This document shows positions 46,142 to 54,493 of a stretch of 64,000 nt of DNA, piece by piece. Made by a program: the position numbers and the translations under genes. Source of the stretch: Hyphomicrobiales bacterium (GTDB lineage Bacteria > Pseudomonadota > Alphaproteobacteria > Rhizobiales > Rhizobiaceae). How positions within the stretch are numbered: position 1 is the first letter of the stretch; every line of letters begins with the position of its first letter. The stretch covers positions 186,001-250,000 of the forward strand of contig UCGV01000005.1 in NCBI GenBank assembly GCA_900471925.1. The letters are read 5' to 3'. The notes under the pieces are model-generated. The model searched no databases. It had not been told where the DNA came from and was given only the letters and a program-made list of their open reading frames with translations.

Positions 46142-47608
46142 TCAGCCAAGCTCGGCGAGCGCGCCGCGCACGCCTGAGAGATTGGCGAGCTTCATTTCCG
46201 AATATTTCCGGCCGAGCACGACACCAGCGGCGCCACCGTCGAAGGCAGCACGGACAGCCGCCTTCACCCGCTCCGGCGTCGTCTTCGCCAGCTCCGGTCC
46301 GCTCGTGTCGTCGGCATCGATCATCGCCGCGTCGCCCAGGACCGGCGGGGCAATATCGCTTTTGTCGGGCTGGCCCGCCGGGATATCGACATCGATACCC
46401 GTATAGATGACGCAGCGGCCCTCGCCGCCGACAAGCGCCCGCTTCGTCTCACGACGGACGTAATCGGCAGACAGGCCATTCTTCGGAAGATCGGCGTAGG
46501 AAGCTTCATCCAGCCCCAGTATCTTGAGGATCAACGGATAAACCGTTTTCGGATCCGCATCACCGAAGACGGTGCGACTGATGCCGGCTATCCAGCTGTG
46601 GAAGCGAGGGCCGCCTGCATTGTTGTAGGTCGAGATCTTGATGAAATCGGCGATATGGCTGAGATCGGCATAGTTGTTAGCCGCCCGGTAGAAGGGGCTG
46701 AACGACATGTTCTGCGGCATGTTCCAGCCAACCTTCATTTCGGGACGGAAGGCGCGCACCGTGCCGAAAATGTCGCGATACATCTGGTGTTGGCCATCGA
46801 CCCAGATGGATTGCCAGGACAGCAATTCCGGATAGGTGAAGAGCAGCCGCCAGAAGGTCGCGAATGCCCCGTCGGAGGGGATCTTTCCAGCGGCGACGTC
46901 GGCATTCCACAGCACGAGTTTGCGGTAGCCTTCCTGCGCGCGGCGCCAGCTGATGCCGCGTTCCTCGCCAATCTCCCGGCAATGGCTGCAATAGCACGTG
47001 ATAAGGCCGAGCCCCTGGCGTGTCGGCTCCTGCATCAACCGGTCGAGAGGGCTCGGGCGCTCGGAAGACCAGAGGATACCATCGAGCTCGTAGCTCTTGA
47101 TGTAGTCCTCGATCATGCCGAGATGCCAGTTGCGATAGTCCGGATTGTTGAAACAGGGCCGGCGCGCCGGCTTATTCCAGATGTCGACCTCAAGGCATTT
47201 CAGAAAATTCGGATAGCCGCGCAGATGGCGGGCATGGCTGCTCTCGTCCATCAGCGCATAGGACTTCATGCCACGACGTTTTGCTTCGGGAATGACGGAG
47301 CCTAGCATGTCCCAGGCGGGATATTCCGGCGCGCGGCCGGCAGCACCGAGAATCGTATTGGCGTAGTATTCCGGATGAACGGTAGCATAGTTGCCGCCAC
47401 GCCAGTCAGCTTCATGCTCCGGCGTGCCATGATCGGGAAACGGCCGGCCCGGCTCCGGCCGCCCCCCAGTGGCGGTATTCCAGGTCGGCGTCGCCAGAAA
47501 CAGCGCGTTGACCGCGGCGCGCTCCTGGACCGTGTCCAGAACCGTGCCGACGCCCTCGTCCATGAAGGAAGAGGCTCCGACCTGAATTCCCACCAAACGT
47601 TCGCTCAT
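46142..47608 (-). CDS. Unassigned TIM-barrel hydrolase-like protein, CxCxxC motif
   Basis: 488 residues, no signal peptide. The sequence alternates beta and alpha segments with glycosidase-like features: YIKSYELDGILWSSERP (possible acid Glu183), CYCSHC at 205-210, KVGWNMPQNMSFSPFYRA, and a C-terminal VKAAVRAAFDGGAAGVVLGRKYSEM resembling the last strand and helix of a barrel. I do not recognise the exact family. The CxCxxC motif after a probable fourth strand is shared with the proteins at 51032 and 57583. The first gene after two CUT1 permeases, it probably acts on the imported sugar. GGAGAAGCTGAC precedes the ATG. Confidence 0.65.
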   Translation of the reverse strand: MSERLVGIQVGASSFMDEGVGTVLDTVQERAAVNALFLATPTWNTATGGRPEPGRPFPDHGTPEHEADWRGGNYATVHPEYYANTILGAAGRAPEYPAWDMLGSVIPEAKRRGMKSYALMDESSHARHLRGYPNFLKCLEVDIWNKPARRPCFNNPDYRNWHLGMIEDYIKSYELDGILWSSERPSPLDRLMQEPTRQGLGLITCYCSHCREIGEERGISWRRAQEGYRKLVLWNADVAAGKIPSDGAFATFWRLLFTYPELLSWQSIWVDGQHQMYRDIFGTVRAFRPEMKVGWNMPQNMSFSPFYRAANNYADLSHIADFIKISTYNNAGGPRFHSWIAGISRTVFGDADPKTVYPLILKILGLDEASYADLPKNGLSADYVRRETKRALVGGEGRCVIYTGIDVDIPAGQPDKSDIAPPVLGDAAMIDADDTSGPELAKTTPERVKAAVRAAFDGGAAGVVLGRKYSEMKLANLSGVRGALAELG

Positions 47609-47624
47609 GTCAGCTTCTCCTTGC

Positions 47625-48485
47625 TCAGCCCTTGAGGCCGGTCGTGGCGATGCCTTCGACGAGGCGTTTCTGGAAAAAAAGGAAGACGATGAAGACCGGC
47701 ACGAGAGACAACGTCGTCATCGCGAACATCGAGCCCCAGGACGACTGGCCGGAAGCGTCGAGGAACTGCCTGAGACCGAGCGAGACCGTGTAGTTCTTCT
47801 CGGCGTTGAGGTAGAGAAGCTGCGAGAAGAAGTCGTTCCAGGTCCAGATGAAGGTGAAGATCGTCGTGGTCACCAGCGCCGGCGCCATCAGCGGCAGGAT
47901 GATCAGCAGGAAGATCTGGAACCTGTTGCAGCCGTCGACCATCGCCGCCTGCTCCAGTTCCACCGGAATGCCGCGGATGAACTGCACCATCAGGAAGATG
48001 AAGAAGGCATCGACCGCAAAGAATTTCGGCACGATCAGCGGCAGGAAAGTATTGATCCAGCCGAGATTGTTGAAGACGATATATTGCGGGACGACGGTGA
48101 CATGGAACGGCAGCATCAGCGTGCCGAGCATCAGCGCAAAGAAGATGCCACGGAAACGGAAGTTGATGCGTGCAAAGGCGTAGGCCGCCACCGAGCAGGA
48201 CAGGAGATTGCCGATGATCGCGCCAAGGCAGACTATCGCCGAATTGATGAAGAAGGTCGAAAACGACGTGCCGGTCCCGAGCGTCCATCCCCGCGTATAA
48301 TTCGAGAAGTCGAGCGTGTCCGGTATCGGATTGAGGTTGGAGAAGATCTCTCCTTCGGGCTTGAAGGAACTCCCGATCATCCAGAGAAGCGGATAGACCA
48401 TCAGGAATGCACCGGCGATGAGGACGACATGGAGCATCCAGTGCGGCCTCTCGTCCCTCGATTTTCTGCGCGTCAAAGCAGCCAT
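47625..48485 (-). CDS. CUT1 sugar ABC permease 2 (MalG type)
   Basis: A 286-residue permease with about six hydrophobic segments. The EAA loop appears as ELEQAAMVDGCNRFQIFLLIILPLMAPAL, and the C-terminus FFQKRLVEGIATTGLKG is the usual MalG-family ending. It pairs with the MalF-like permease encoded two bases upstream. It is followed 16 bases later by the TIM-barrel gene. Confidence 0.93.
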   Translation of the reverse strand: MAALTRRKSRDERPHWMLHVVLIAGAFLMVYPLLWMIGSSFKPEGEIFSNLNPIPDTLDFSNYTRGWTLGTGTSFSTFFINSAIVCLGAIIGNLLSCSVAAYAFARINFRFRGIFFALMLGTLMLPFHVTVVPQYIVFNNLGWINTFLPLIVPKFFAVDAFFIFLMVQFIRGIPVELEQAAMVDGCNRFQIFLLIILPLMAPALVTTTIFTFIWTWNDFFSQLLYLNAEKNYTVSLGLRQFLDASGQSSWGSMFAMTTLSLVPVFIVFLFFQKRLVEGIATTGLKG

Positions 48486-48487
48486 GG

Positions 48488-49483
48488 CTATTTCTCGCTG
48501 TCTTCGTAATGGACCCAGTATCTACTCGAGAAAAAGGCGAGCGCGGTGAAGACGCCGATGATGATGAGCAACACCCAGCCCATGGCCGAGGCGTAGCCCA
48601 TGCGAAAATTCCCGAAGCCCTGCAGATAGAGATAGAGCGTGTAGAAGAGGGTGGAATCCAGTGGTCCGCCGGTTCCGCCGCTGACGATGAAGGCCGGCGT
48701 GAAGGCCTGGAACGAATTGATGATCTGAAGGATCAGATTGAAGAAGATCACGGGCGTCAGCATCGGCAGGGTGATCATCCAGAAGCGGCGCCAGGGACCG
48801 GCACCATCGACGGCAGCCGCCTCGTAGAGCTCGACCGGGATCTGCTTCAGGCCGGCGAGGAAAATGATCATAGGCGAGCCGAACTGCCAGACATGCAGGA
48901 TAATCAGCGTCCACAGCGCCTGTTCCGGCGACGACACCCAACTCTGCCCTTCGATGCCGAAGAAGGCGAGCACCTGACCGACGATACCGTTGAAACCGAA
49001 GACCTGCCGCCAGAGAATGGCGATGGCGACGCTGCCCCCAAGCAGCGACGGCACGTAATAGATCGCCCGGTAAAGCCCGAGCCCCCTGATCTTCGTGTTG
49101 AGCAGCATGGCGAGCGCCAGCGCGAATGCGAGATTGAGCGGCACCGCAAAGGCGACATAGGTGAATGTCACCTGCATCGCCGTCATGTAGCGACTGTCCT
49201 GCGTAAACAGCCGCACATAATTCTGCGCACCGACCCATTTTGCTGGCTGCAGCATGTTGAAATTGGTGAACGACAGATAGAGCGAGACGAGCGTCGGCCC
49301 GGCAAGGAAAAGCACCATGCCGAGTATCCACGGCAACAGGAAGATATAACCCCAACTGTTTTCGCTGAGCGGCTTGCGGTGCGGCCGCGTTGCCGACCGT
49401 TTGCGGGATTTCGATGCGGTGGCCGCGGGCGGCGCCTCTGAAAACGCCGCCGGCATCCCGCTCTGCTGTGGTTCGGGTCCCAT
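48488..49483 (-). CDS. CUT1 sugar ABC permease 1 (MalF type)
   Basis: A 331-residue permease. A basic, polar N-terminus of ~40 residues precedes six or so membrane segments, and the EAA loop is ELYEAAAVDGAGPWRRFWMITLPMLTPVIF. Its ATG overlaps the binding-protein stop by one base (TAATG). It forms the channel with the MalG-like protein. Confidence 0.93.
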   Translation of the reverse strand: MGPEPQQSGMPAAFSEAPPAATASKSRKRSATRPHRKPLSENSWGYIFLLPWILGMVLFLAGPTLVSLYLSFTNFNMLQPAKWVGAQNYVRLFTQDSRYMTAMQVTFTYVAFAVPLNLAFALALAMLLNTKIRGLGLYRAIYYVPSLLGGSVAIAILWRQVFGFNGIVGQVLAFFGIEGQSWVSSPEQALWTLIILHVWQFGSPMIIFLAGLKQIPVELYEAAAVDGAGPWRRFWMITLPMLTPVIFFNLILQIINSFQAFTPAFIVSGGTGGPLDSTLFYTLYLYLQGFGNFRMGYASAMGWVLLIIIGVFTALAFFSSRYWVHYEDSEK

Positions 49484-50814
49484 TAGTTCAGGATGATCCC
49501 AGACTCGTCGAAGAACTTGTTGACCGTGCCCTCGACCGTATCCTTGCCGAAGGCGATCGCCTGATGTGAACGCTGCATGAGATCCTGCACCTGACCGCCG
49601 GCGACCGGCCAGGAAACGATCTGCGGCACGGCCTTCTGCTGCACGTAGAGAATGACCTCGACCATGCTTTGCTCGACAGGCGAGACGTCAGCCTGGATGA
49701 GCTGCGCCACCTTGGCGGAGAGCGGCGCGCCGCGTGCCATCAGGTGGATCTTGGCGGCATCCGGATCATTGGTGACGAAATCGAGGAACTGGATTGCCAG
49801 ATCCTGATTTTTGGAAGCCGCGTTGATATAGACCTGAATGCTTGAATTGATGAAGGCGCCGAACGTGTCGCCTGAAAGCGACTTGCTGCCGATACCGTTC
49901 GGGAAAGTGGCGCAGACGAGCTTATTCTTCGTCAGGCCCTGCAGCGAGGAGGCGATCGAGCTGTTGATTGGATACATGGCAGCCTTGCCGGTGATGAGCG
50001 GCGAGGTCTCGAAGCCGCCCTCGGACGCCGTGATCTCTGCCGGCGGCGTGCCACCCGCTTTGCGCAACTCATCCCAGAAGGTGAACCATTCCGTCAATTC
50101 TGCCTTCTCGAAGCCAAGCTGGCCATCGGCGGTGAAGGTGGATTTGCCGCGCTGGCGCAGGAAGAATTCGAAGGGATAGAGCGAGCGTGTTCCGGCCGGC
50201 GCCCAGATATCGCAGGAGCCATAGACCTTGCCGCCGCTTGCCTTCGTGATGGCTTTCGCCTTTTCGGCGTAGCTGTCCCAAGTCCAGTCGGGACCGGGCA
50301 ATTCGACCTTGGCATCAGCAAAGACCTTGGAGTCCAGGAAGTAGCAGCCGCAGGCAAGGCCCCACGGAATACTGTAGAGCTTGCCGCCGATCTTGATTGT
50401 CTCGATCACGCTCTTGTTGGCGTCGGAAAGGTTGATCTTTCCCGAGCTGATGGCGTCGTCGAGCTCCAGCAGACGCCCGGAGGCAACGAGTGCTTCGCGA
50501 TTGTCGGAGATCTGCATGACATCTGGCGCATTGCCGCCGGCAAACTGGGTGGCGATCTTGTCCGAATAGCCGATCAGGCCGCCATACTGGGCGTTGAGCT
50601 TCAGCCCCGGATGTTTCTCCTCGAAGAGCTTCATGATCTTCAGCGTCTTCTGATGGCGGTCATCCGAGCCCCACCAGGCGATCAGCATTTCGGCCTGCTG
50701 CTGGGCACTCGCGAAGGAGCCAAACAACGGGCTCGCCGCAATTGCCGCGGCACCCGCCAGAATGGTTCGCCGGCTGACGCTCGGCAATGCTGATTCATGC
50801 GTCTGTTTCGCCAT
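49483..50814 (-). CDS. CUT1 sugar-binding protein (family 1)
   Basis: A 443-residue extracellular solute-binding protein of family 1 with a Tat leader (SRRTILAG at residues 14-21, cleavage near ASAQQQ). Features: LFEEKHPGLKLNAQYGG, GGNAPDVMQISDN and IPWGLACGCYFLDS, typical of the family. First gene of the seven-gene operon 50814-43145. GAGGAGAGGCATATC precedes the ATG at 50814; the frame continues upstream with no plausible start. The upstream gap contains several TTTCC/GGAAA repeats. Confidence 0.93.
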   Translation of the reverse strand: MAKQTHESALPSVSRRTILAGAAAIAASPLFGSFASAQQQAEMLIAWWGSDDRHQKTLKIMKLFEEKHPGLKLNAQYGGLIGYSDKIATQFAGGNAPDVMQISDNREALVASGRLLELDDAISSGKINLSDANKSVIETIKIGGKLYSIPWGLACGCYFLDSKVFADAKVELPGPDWTWDSYAEKAKAITKASGGKVYGSCDIWAPAGTRSLYPFEFFLRQRGKSTFTADGQLGFEKAELTEWFTFWDELRKAGGTPPAEITASEGGFETSPLITGKAAMYPINSSIASSLQGLTKNKLVCATFPNGIGSKSLSGDTFGAFINSSIQVYINAASKNQDLAIQFLDFVTNDPDAAKIHLMARGAPLSAKVAQLIQADVSPVEQSMVEVILYVQQKAVPQIVSWPVAGGQVQDLMQRSHQAIAFGKDTVEGTVNKFFDESGIILN

Positions 50815-50932
50815 GATATGCCTCTCCTCCTCGGCAATTTGCGCAGGGCCCCTCTCCCGTGGACTGCCCGCGCCATGTTCGTTGCAATGGTTTGAACACA
50901 TTTCCGGACGACCATCGAACCCTTTGCTGGGA

Positions 50933-50961
50933 TTTTCCGCATCGTGGAATTTCCGGGAAAA
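50933..50961. promoter_or_regulatory. Clustered TTTCC/GGAAA inverted repeats
   Basis: In the 217-base divergent gap, TTTTCC (50933-50938), GGAA (50946-50949), TTTCC and GGAAA (the perfect 11-bp palindrome TTTCCGGGAAA at 50950-50960) form overlapping inverted repeats. This layout suits an IclR-family operator, and the IclR gene at 53289-54101 is the nearest candidate. A separate GTTTG/CAAAC inverted repeat lies at 50990-51005. Assignment is by position only. Confidence 0.4.
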
Positions 50962-51031
50962 GTCGGCGACTAAGCGGTGCTTTCATTTAGTTTGGCGGTG
51001 CAAACCAACTGAAACGAGGGTGGAAATAGTC

Positions 51032-53221
51032 ATGGGATCGGAGCCTTGGTACAAGACGGCACTGCGATGGGGACAGACCAATCTGGTCGAGATTGACCCG
51101 GCGCGCTACGATGATCAGTGGTGGCGTGAACACTGGCGCAAGACGCGTGTTCAAGGCGTCATCATCAACGCCGGCGGCATCGTCAGCTACTATCCGACGA
51201 AGTTTCCGCTGCATCACAAGGCTGAGACGCTCGGCGAGCGCGACCTCTATGGCGAGATCGTCAAGGCGGCGCGCGAGGAAGGCTTGAAGGTCATCGCGCG
51301 CATGGATTCGAACCGTGTCGCCGAGGACTTCTATCGCGCCCATCCCGACTGGATCTGCCTCGACATCGACGGCAAACCCTACCGGCAGGCCGACAAATAC
51401 GTCACCTGCATCAACTCGCCCTATTACAGCGAATATCTGCCCGATATCATGCGCGAGATCATCGAGCGCACCATGCCTGACGGATTTGCGGACAACAGCT
51501 GGGCCGGCATTCCGCGCAAGAATATATGCTATTGCCGGCATTGCACCGAGCAGTTCTTTGCATGGTCGGGTGTGGATCTGCCCCGCCGGCACGACTGGGC
51601 AGACGAGAACTATCGTCGCTGGATCCAGTGGAACTACAAGCGCCGCACCGATCTTTGGGAATTCAACAACAAGGTCACGACCGATGTCGGCGGCAAGGAC
51701 TGCTGCTGGATGGGCATGATCAGCGGCGATATCCTCAACAACGGCAACCGCTTCATCGATCTCAAGGAAATCCTTGCGCGCAGCCCGATCGTCATGCTCG
51801 ACCACCAGCGGCGAAATCTGGTCGACGGCTTCGAGGACAATACCGAAACAGGCAAGCGGCTGCATGAAGTGGGCGGGTGGGACAAGCTGATCCCCGAGAG
51901 CACGCCGCAATACCAGCTCGGCTCGCCGGCCTTTCGCCTGGCCAGCATGCCGCCTGCCGAAGTGCGCCTCTGGTCATCGTCAGGCTTTGCCGGCGGCATC
52001 CAGCCCTGGTGGCATCACATCGGCTCGCTGCATGAAGATCGCCGCCAGTACAAGACAGCGGAACCAATCTTCAAATGGCATGAGGCGAACCAGGATATCC
52101 TCGTCAACCGTCAACCGCAGGCGGATGTCGGTGTCGTCTGGTCGCAGGGCAATCACGACTATCACGGCCGCGACAAGGCGAACGACCGCACGATGAACCC
52201 CTACCGTGGTGCGACGCGGGCGCTCGACCGTGCCGGCATCACCTACCTGCCGGTGGACGCCGACGATATCGGCAAGGCCGCCGGACGTTTCACCGTGCTC
52301 GTCCTGCCGAACCTCGCTGCTATGTCGGATAAGCAGGTTGCCGCGGTCGAGGCTTTCGCGGCCCAGGGCGGCTCAGTGGTCGCCTCCTCGGAAGCAAGCC
52401 TCTACGACGCGCATGGTGACCGCCGCAAAGACTTCGCCCTTTCCAAGCTCTTCGGCATTCATCGCAAGAGCGGTGCGCATGGCGATTTCGAAGCGGCCAA
52501 TCCCGACATCGAGACCAGCGCCCGCCATACCTACCTTCGCCTCTCGCCGGAATTGCGCGCCGGCGTGCATGGCCCATCGGACAAGACGGCGCCGAAGTCG
52601 GACGGCACCCGCCATCCGGTTCTGGCCGGTCTGGAGGAAACCGATACCCTGCCCTTCGGCGGTTACCTGCCCGTCGTCAGTGTCGACGACGACGTCAAGG
52701 TACTGGCAACGTTCATTCCGGACTTTCCGATCTATCCGCCGGAAACCTCCTGGATGCGGCAGCCCTATTCGGACGTGCCTGCCATCACCGTTCGCGAAAG
52801 CGGCAAAGGCAAGTTCGTCTGGTTTGTCGCCGACCTCGACCGGTGCTATGCCCGTGACGATCAGTTCGAGCATGCCCGGCTGATCACCAACGCCGTGCGC
52901 TGGATGCTCGCAGATCGTTCGCTCCTGCGGCTCGAAGGCACACACGGCCTTGTCACCGCGGTGCTTTATCAGCAGGACAAGCGCCAGATCGTTCACCTGA
53001 ACAACCGTGTTCTGGTCTCTCGCGTGCCTGGTCGCCAGAACGAACTCGTCCCGATCGGGCCTGTAACGCTGCGCCTGCGCAAGCCCGCCGGCAAGGCTGC
53101 GTCAGACGCAAGCCTCAGGGTCGCCGGCAAGACTGTGAAAGTCACCGACGAGGGCAGCGAAATCGCCATCGACGTCGGCGCTGTCCTCGATCACGAAGTC
53201 ATCGTCGTCGACTGGTCCTGA
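51032..53221 (+). CDS. GHL6-like putative glycosidase with glutamine-amidotransferase-like domain
   Basis: 729 residues, no signal peptide. The N-terminal ~350 residues are a TIM barrel resembling the hypothetical glycosyl hydrolase 6 group (GGIVSYYPTKFPLHH, GLKVIARMDSNRV, GFADNSWAGIPRKN then CYCRHC at 166-171). The middle (~375-560) resembles the beta-galactosidase trimerisation/GATase-like domain (VGVVWSQGNHD, FTVLVLPNLAAMSDKQ, VEAFAAQGGSVVASSEASLYD). A beta-rich C-terminus follows. GH42-like enzymes have the same domain order. The substrate is unknown; its neighbours suggest plant oligosaccharides. The start at 51032 follows GAGGGTGGAAATAGTC. It is divergent from the CUT1 binding protein. 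Confidence 0.75.
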   Translation: MGSEPWYKTALRWGQTNLVEIDPARYDDQWWREHWRKTRVQGVIINAGGIVSYYPTKFPLHHKAETLGERDLYGEIVKAAREEGLKVIARMDSNRVAEDFYRAHPDWICLDIDGKPYRQADKYVTCINSPYYSEYLPDIMREIIERTMPDGFADNSWAGIPRKNICYCRHCTEQFFAWSGVDLPRRHDWADENYRRWIQWNYKRRTDLWEFNNKVTTDVGGKDCCWMGMISGDILNNGNRFIDLKEILARSPIVMLDHQRRNLVDGFEDNTETGKRLHEVGGWDKLIPESTPQYQLGSPAFRLASMPPAEVRLWSSSGFAGGIQPWWHHIGSLHEDRRQYKTAEPIFKWHEANQDILVNRQPQADVGVVWSQGNHDYHGRDKANDRTMNPYRGATRALDRAGITYLPVDADDIGKAAGRFTVLVLPNLAAMSDKQVAAVEAFAAQGGSVVASSEASLYDAHGDRRKDFALSKLFGIHRKSGAHGDFEAANPDIETSARHTYLRLSPELRAGVHGPSDKTAPKSDGTRHPVLAGLEETDTLPFGGYLPVVSVDDDVKVLATFIPDFPIYPPETSWMRQPYSDVPAITVRESGKGKFVWFVADLDRCYARDDQFEHARLITNAVRWMLADRSLLRLEGTHGLVTAVLYQQDKRQIVHLNNRVLVSRVPGRQNELVPIGPVTLRLRKPAGKAASDASLRVAGKTVKVTDEGSEIAIDVGAVLDHEVIVVDWS

Positions 53222-53225
53222 TCAG

Positions 53226-53261
53226 CCAAAAGAAAACCGCCGGCTTGCAAAAGACGGCGGT
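53226..53261 (-). terminator. Terminator of the iclR gene
   Basis: On the minus strand ACCGCCG and CGGCGGT form a seven-pair GC stem (53261-53255 with 53242-53236), followed by TTTTCTTTT. This is a good intrinsic terminator 28 bases after the iclR stop and also lies between two convergent genes. Confidence 0.75.
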
Positions 53262-53288
53262 CCATTCATTCGAGCTTGGTGTCTCGCG

Positions 53289-54101
53289 TCAGCTCGCAAT
53301 GGCGTTGACCGGCGGCATCTCCCCACTGAGTGCCGCCGTCAACTGCGCCGAGGTATCGGCGAGCAAACGGCCGAGTACCGGAATGCGTTGCGGCGTGATA
53401 CGCGATGCGAGGCTCGACAGCGATATGGCGCAGATCGCCTCGCCCTGATGGTTGTAGACCGCGGATGCGACGCAACGCAGGCCGGAAACCAGCTCTTCAT
53501 CATCAACCGAATAACCGTCCATCCGGATTTTTTCGAGGTCGGCCCGAAGTGCCGCGTGGCCCGTCAGTGTGTTGGCAGTAAAGCGCCGGCTTCCATCACG
53601 CGACAGGATCGCCTCAAGATCCTCCTGCGAATAGGTCGCCAGGATGGCTTTACCCATGGCCGAAGCCGTCATCGGCACCCTGGAGCCGACGCGTGCAACG
53701 GTGCGGGTGATATCGCGGCTCTCGACCCGCTCCACGAACACCACCTCGCCATCCTGCACGAAGCCGATATTGGCGGTTTCGCGCGTCTGGTCACGCAGCC
53801 TTCTGAGATAGGGGAGCGCGGTAGCAACGAGATTGCTTTGGCGGGTGAAGACCGAGCCGATGGCGAATGCCTGCCGGCCGATATGCCACATGCGATCATT
53901 GGGATTGTACTGAATGAACTGCCATTGCTCCAGGGTCGTCAGGATGCGGTGAACCGTCGATGGTGCGAGGCCCGTACGGTTGGCAAGATCGACGAGACGG
54001 TTGCCGTCTTCGTCCATTCCCATCGCCTCGAGCAGCATCATGGCGCGGTCTATCGATTGAACACGCCCATGAAGACTCTTCTCCTCCACATGCTCTCCCA
54101 T
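53289..54101 (-). CDS. IclR-family transcriptional regulator
   Basis: A 270-residue IclR regulator with an N-terminal winged helix (about residues 12-75, RLVDLANRTGLAPSTVHRILTTLEQWQF) and an effector domain with SRVPMTASAMGKAILATY and LRCVASAVYNHQGEAICAISLSS. GGAGGAG lies five bases before the ATG at 54101. Its own promoter (54154-54182) carries a LacI-type operator, so it appears to be subordinate to a LacI repressor. Candidate targets are the divergent promoter at 50815-51031 or the operon from 54494. Confidence 0.93.
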   Translation of the reverse strand: MGEHVEEKSLHGRVQSIDRAMMLLEAMGMDEDGNRLVDLANRTGLAPSTVHRILTTLEQWQFIQYNPNDRMWHIGRQAFAIGSVFTRQSNLVATALPYLRRLRDQTRETANIGFVQDGEVVFVERVESRDITRTVARVGSRVPMTASAMGKAILATYSQEDLEAILSRDGSRRFTANTLTGHAALRADLEKIRMDGYSVDDEELVSGLRCVASAVYNHQGEAICAISLSSLASRITPQRIPVLGRLLADTSAQLTAALSGEMPPVNAIAS

Positions 54102-54153
54102 GCGTCTCCTCCATTGCGGTATTTCTCAAGCGTCTCCCGGCGCCGATGATTTT

Positions 54154-54182
54154 ATGGTAACGCTACCATGCGAGGCCGTCAA
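54154..54182 (-). promoter_or_regulatory. iclR promoter with LacI-type operator
   Basis: On the minus strand TTGACG (54182-54177), 17 bases, TACCAT (54159-54154). The -10 lies in the palindrome ATGGTAACGCTACCAT (54154-54169, two mismatched central positions, central CG). Both the hexamers and the operator position match the module at 41712-41740. The transcript would start about 45 bases before the iclR ATG. Confidence 0.8.
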
Positions 54183-54493
54183 CGGTTGAAACCCGGCTGT
54201 GACAATCGAAAACCACCCTCCTCACGTGATCGTGCGCAGCGTCTCCAGAAGTCGAACAAAACGATTGCGTCCCCCCGATGTTCGGCGGATTGCAAGCATC
54301 CTTGGCGTCGCTTATCCAGAGAACGCCAACGAAAAATTATCATACCTGTTCGTTTTTCTGCAGCATTTAGAAACGGTTAAATCGATACTCGTTTGTTTAT
54401 CGATAAAAACACTTGTTCGATGCAAAATAGATGATAACGTTTCAATTAAATTGATTGCCAGATGGCAGTAGTCAACGTTTGGGAGGACGTGAC
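54183..54493 (+). promoter_or_regulatory. Upstream region of the 54494 operon with palindrome TTTATCGATAAA
   Basis: This 311-base stretch carries the promoter of the plus-strand operon; no gene is supported. It becomes AT-rich after 54340. TTTATCGATAAA (54396-54407) is a perfect 12-bp palindrome with central CG, a plausible operator for the LacI encoded within the operon (59775). A related ATCGAT lies at 54381-54386. A 90-codon frame at 54199-54471 has no ribosome site or recognisable features. Confidence 0.5.

Noticed and set aside
54199..54471. Possible 90-residue protein upstream of the CUT1 operon
   Set aside because: No ribosome site, mixed composition, overlaps the AT-rich regulatory stretch and the palindrome 54396-54407.
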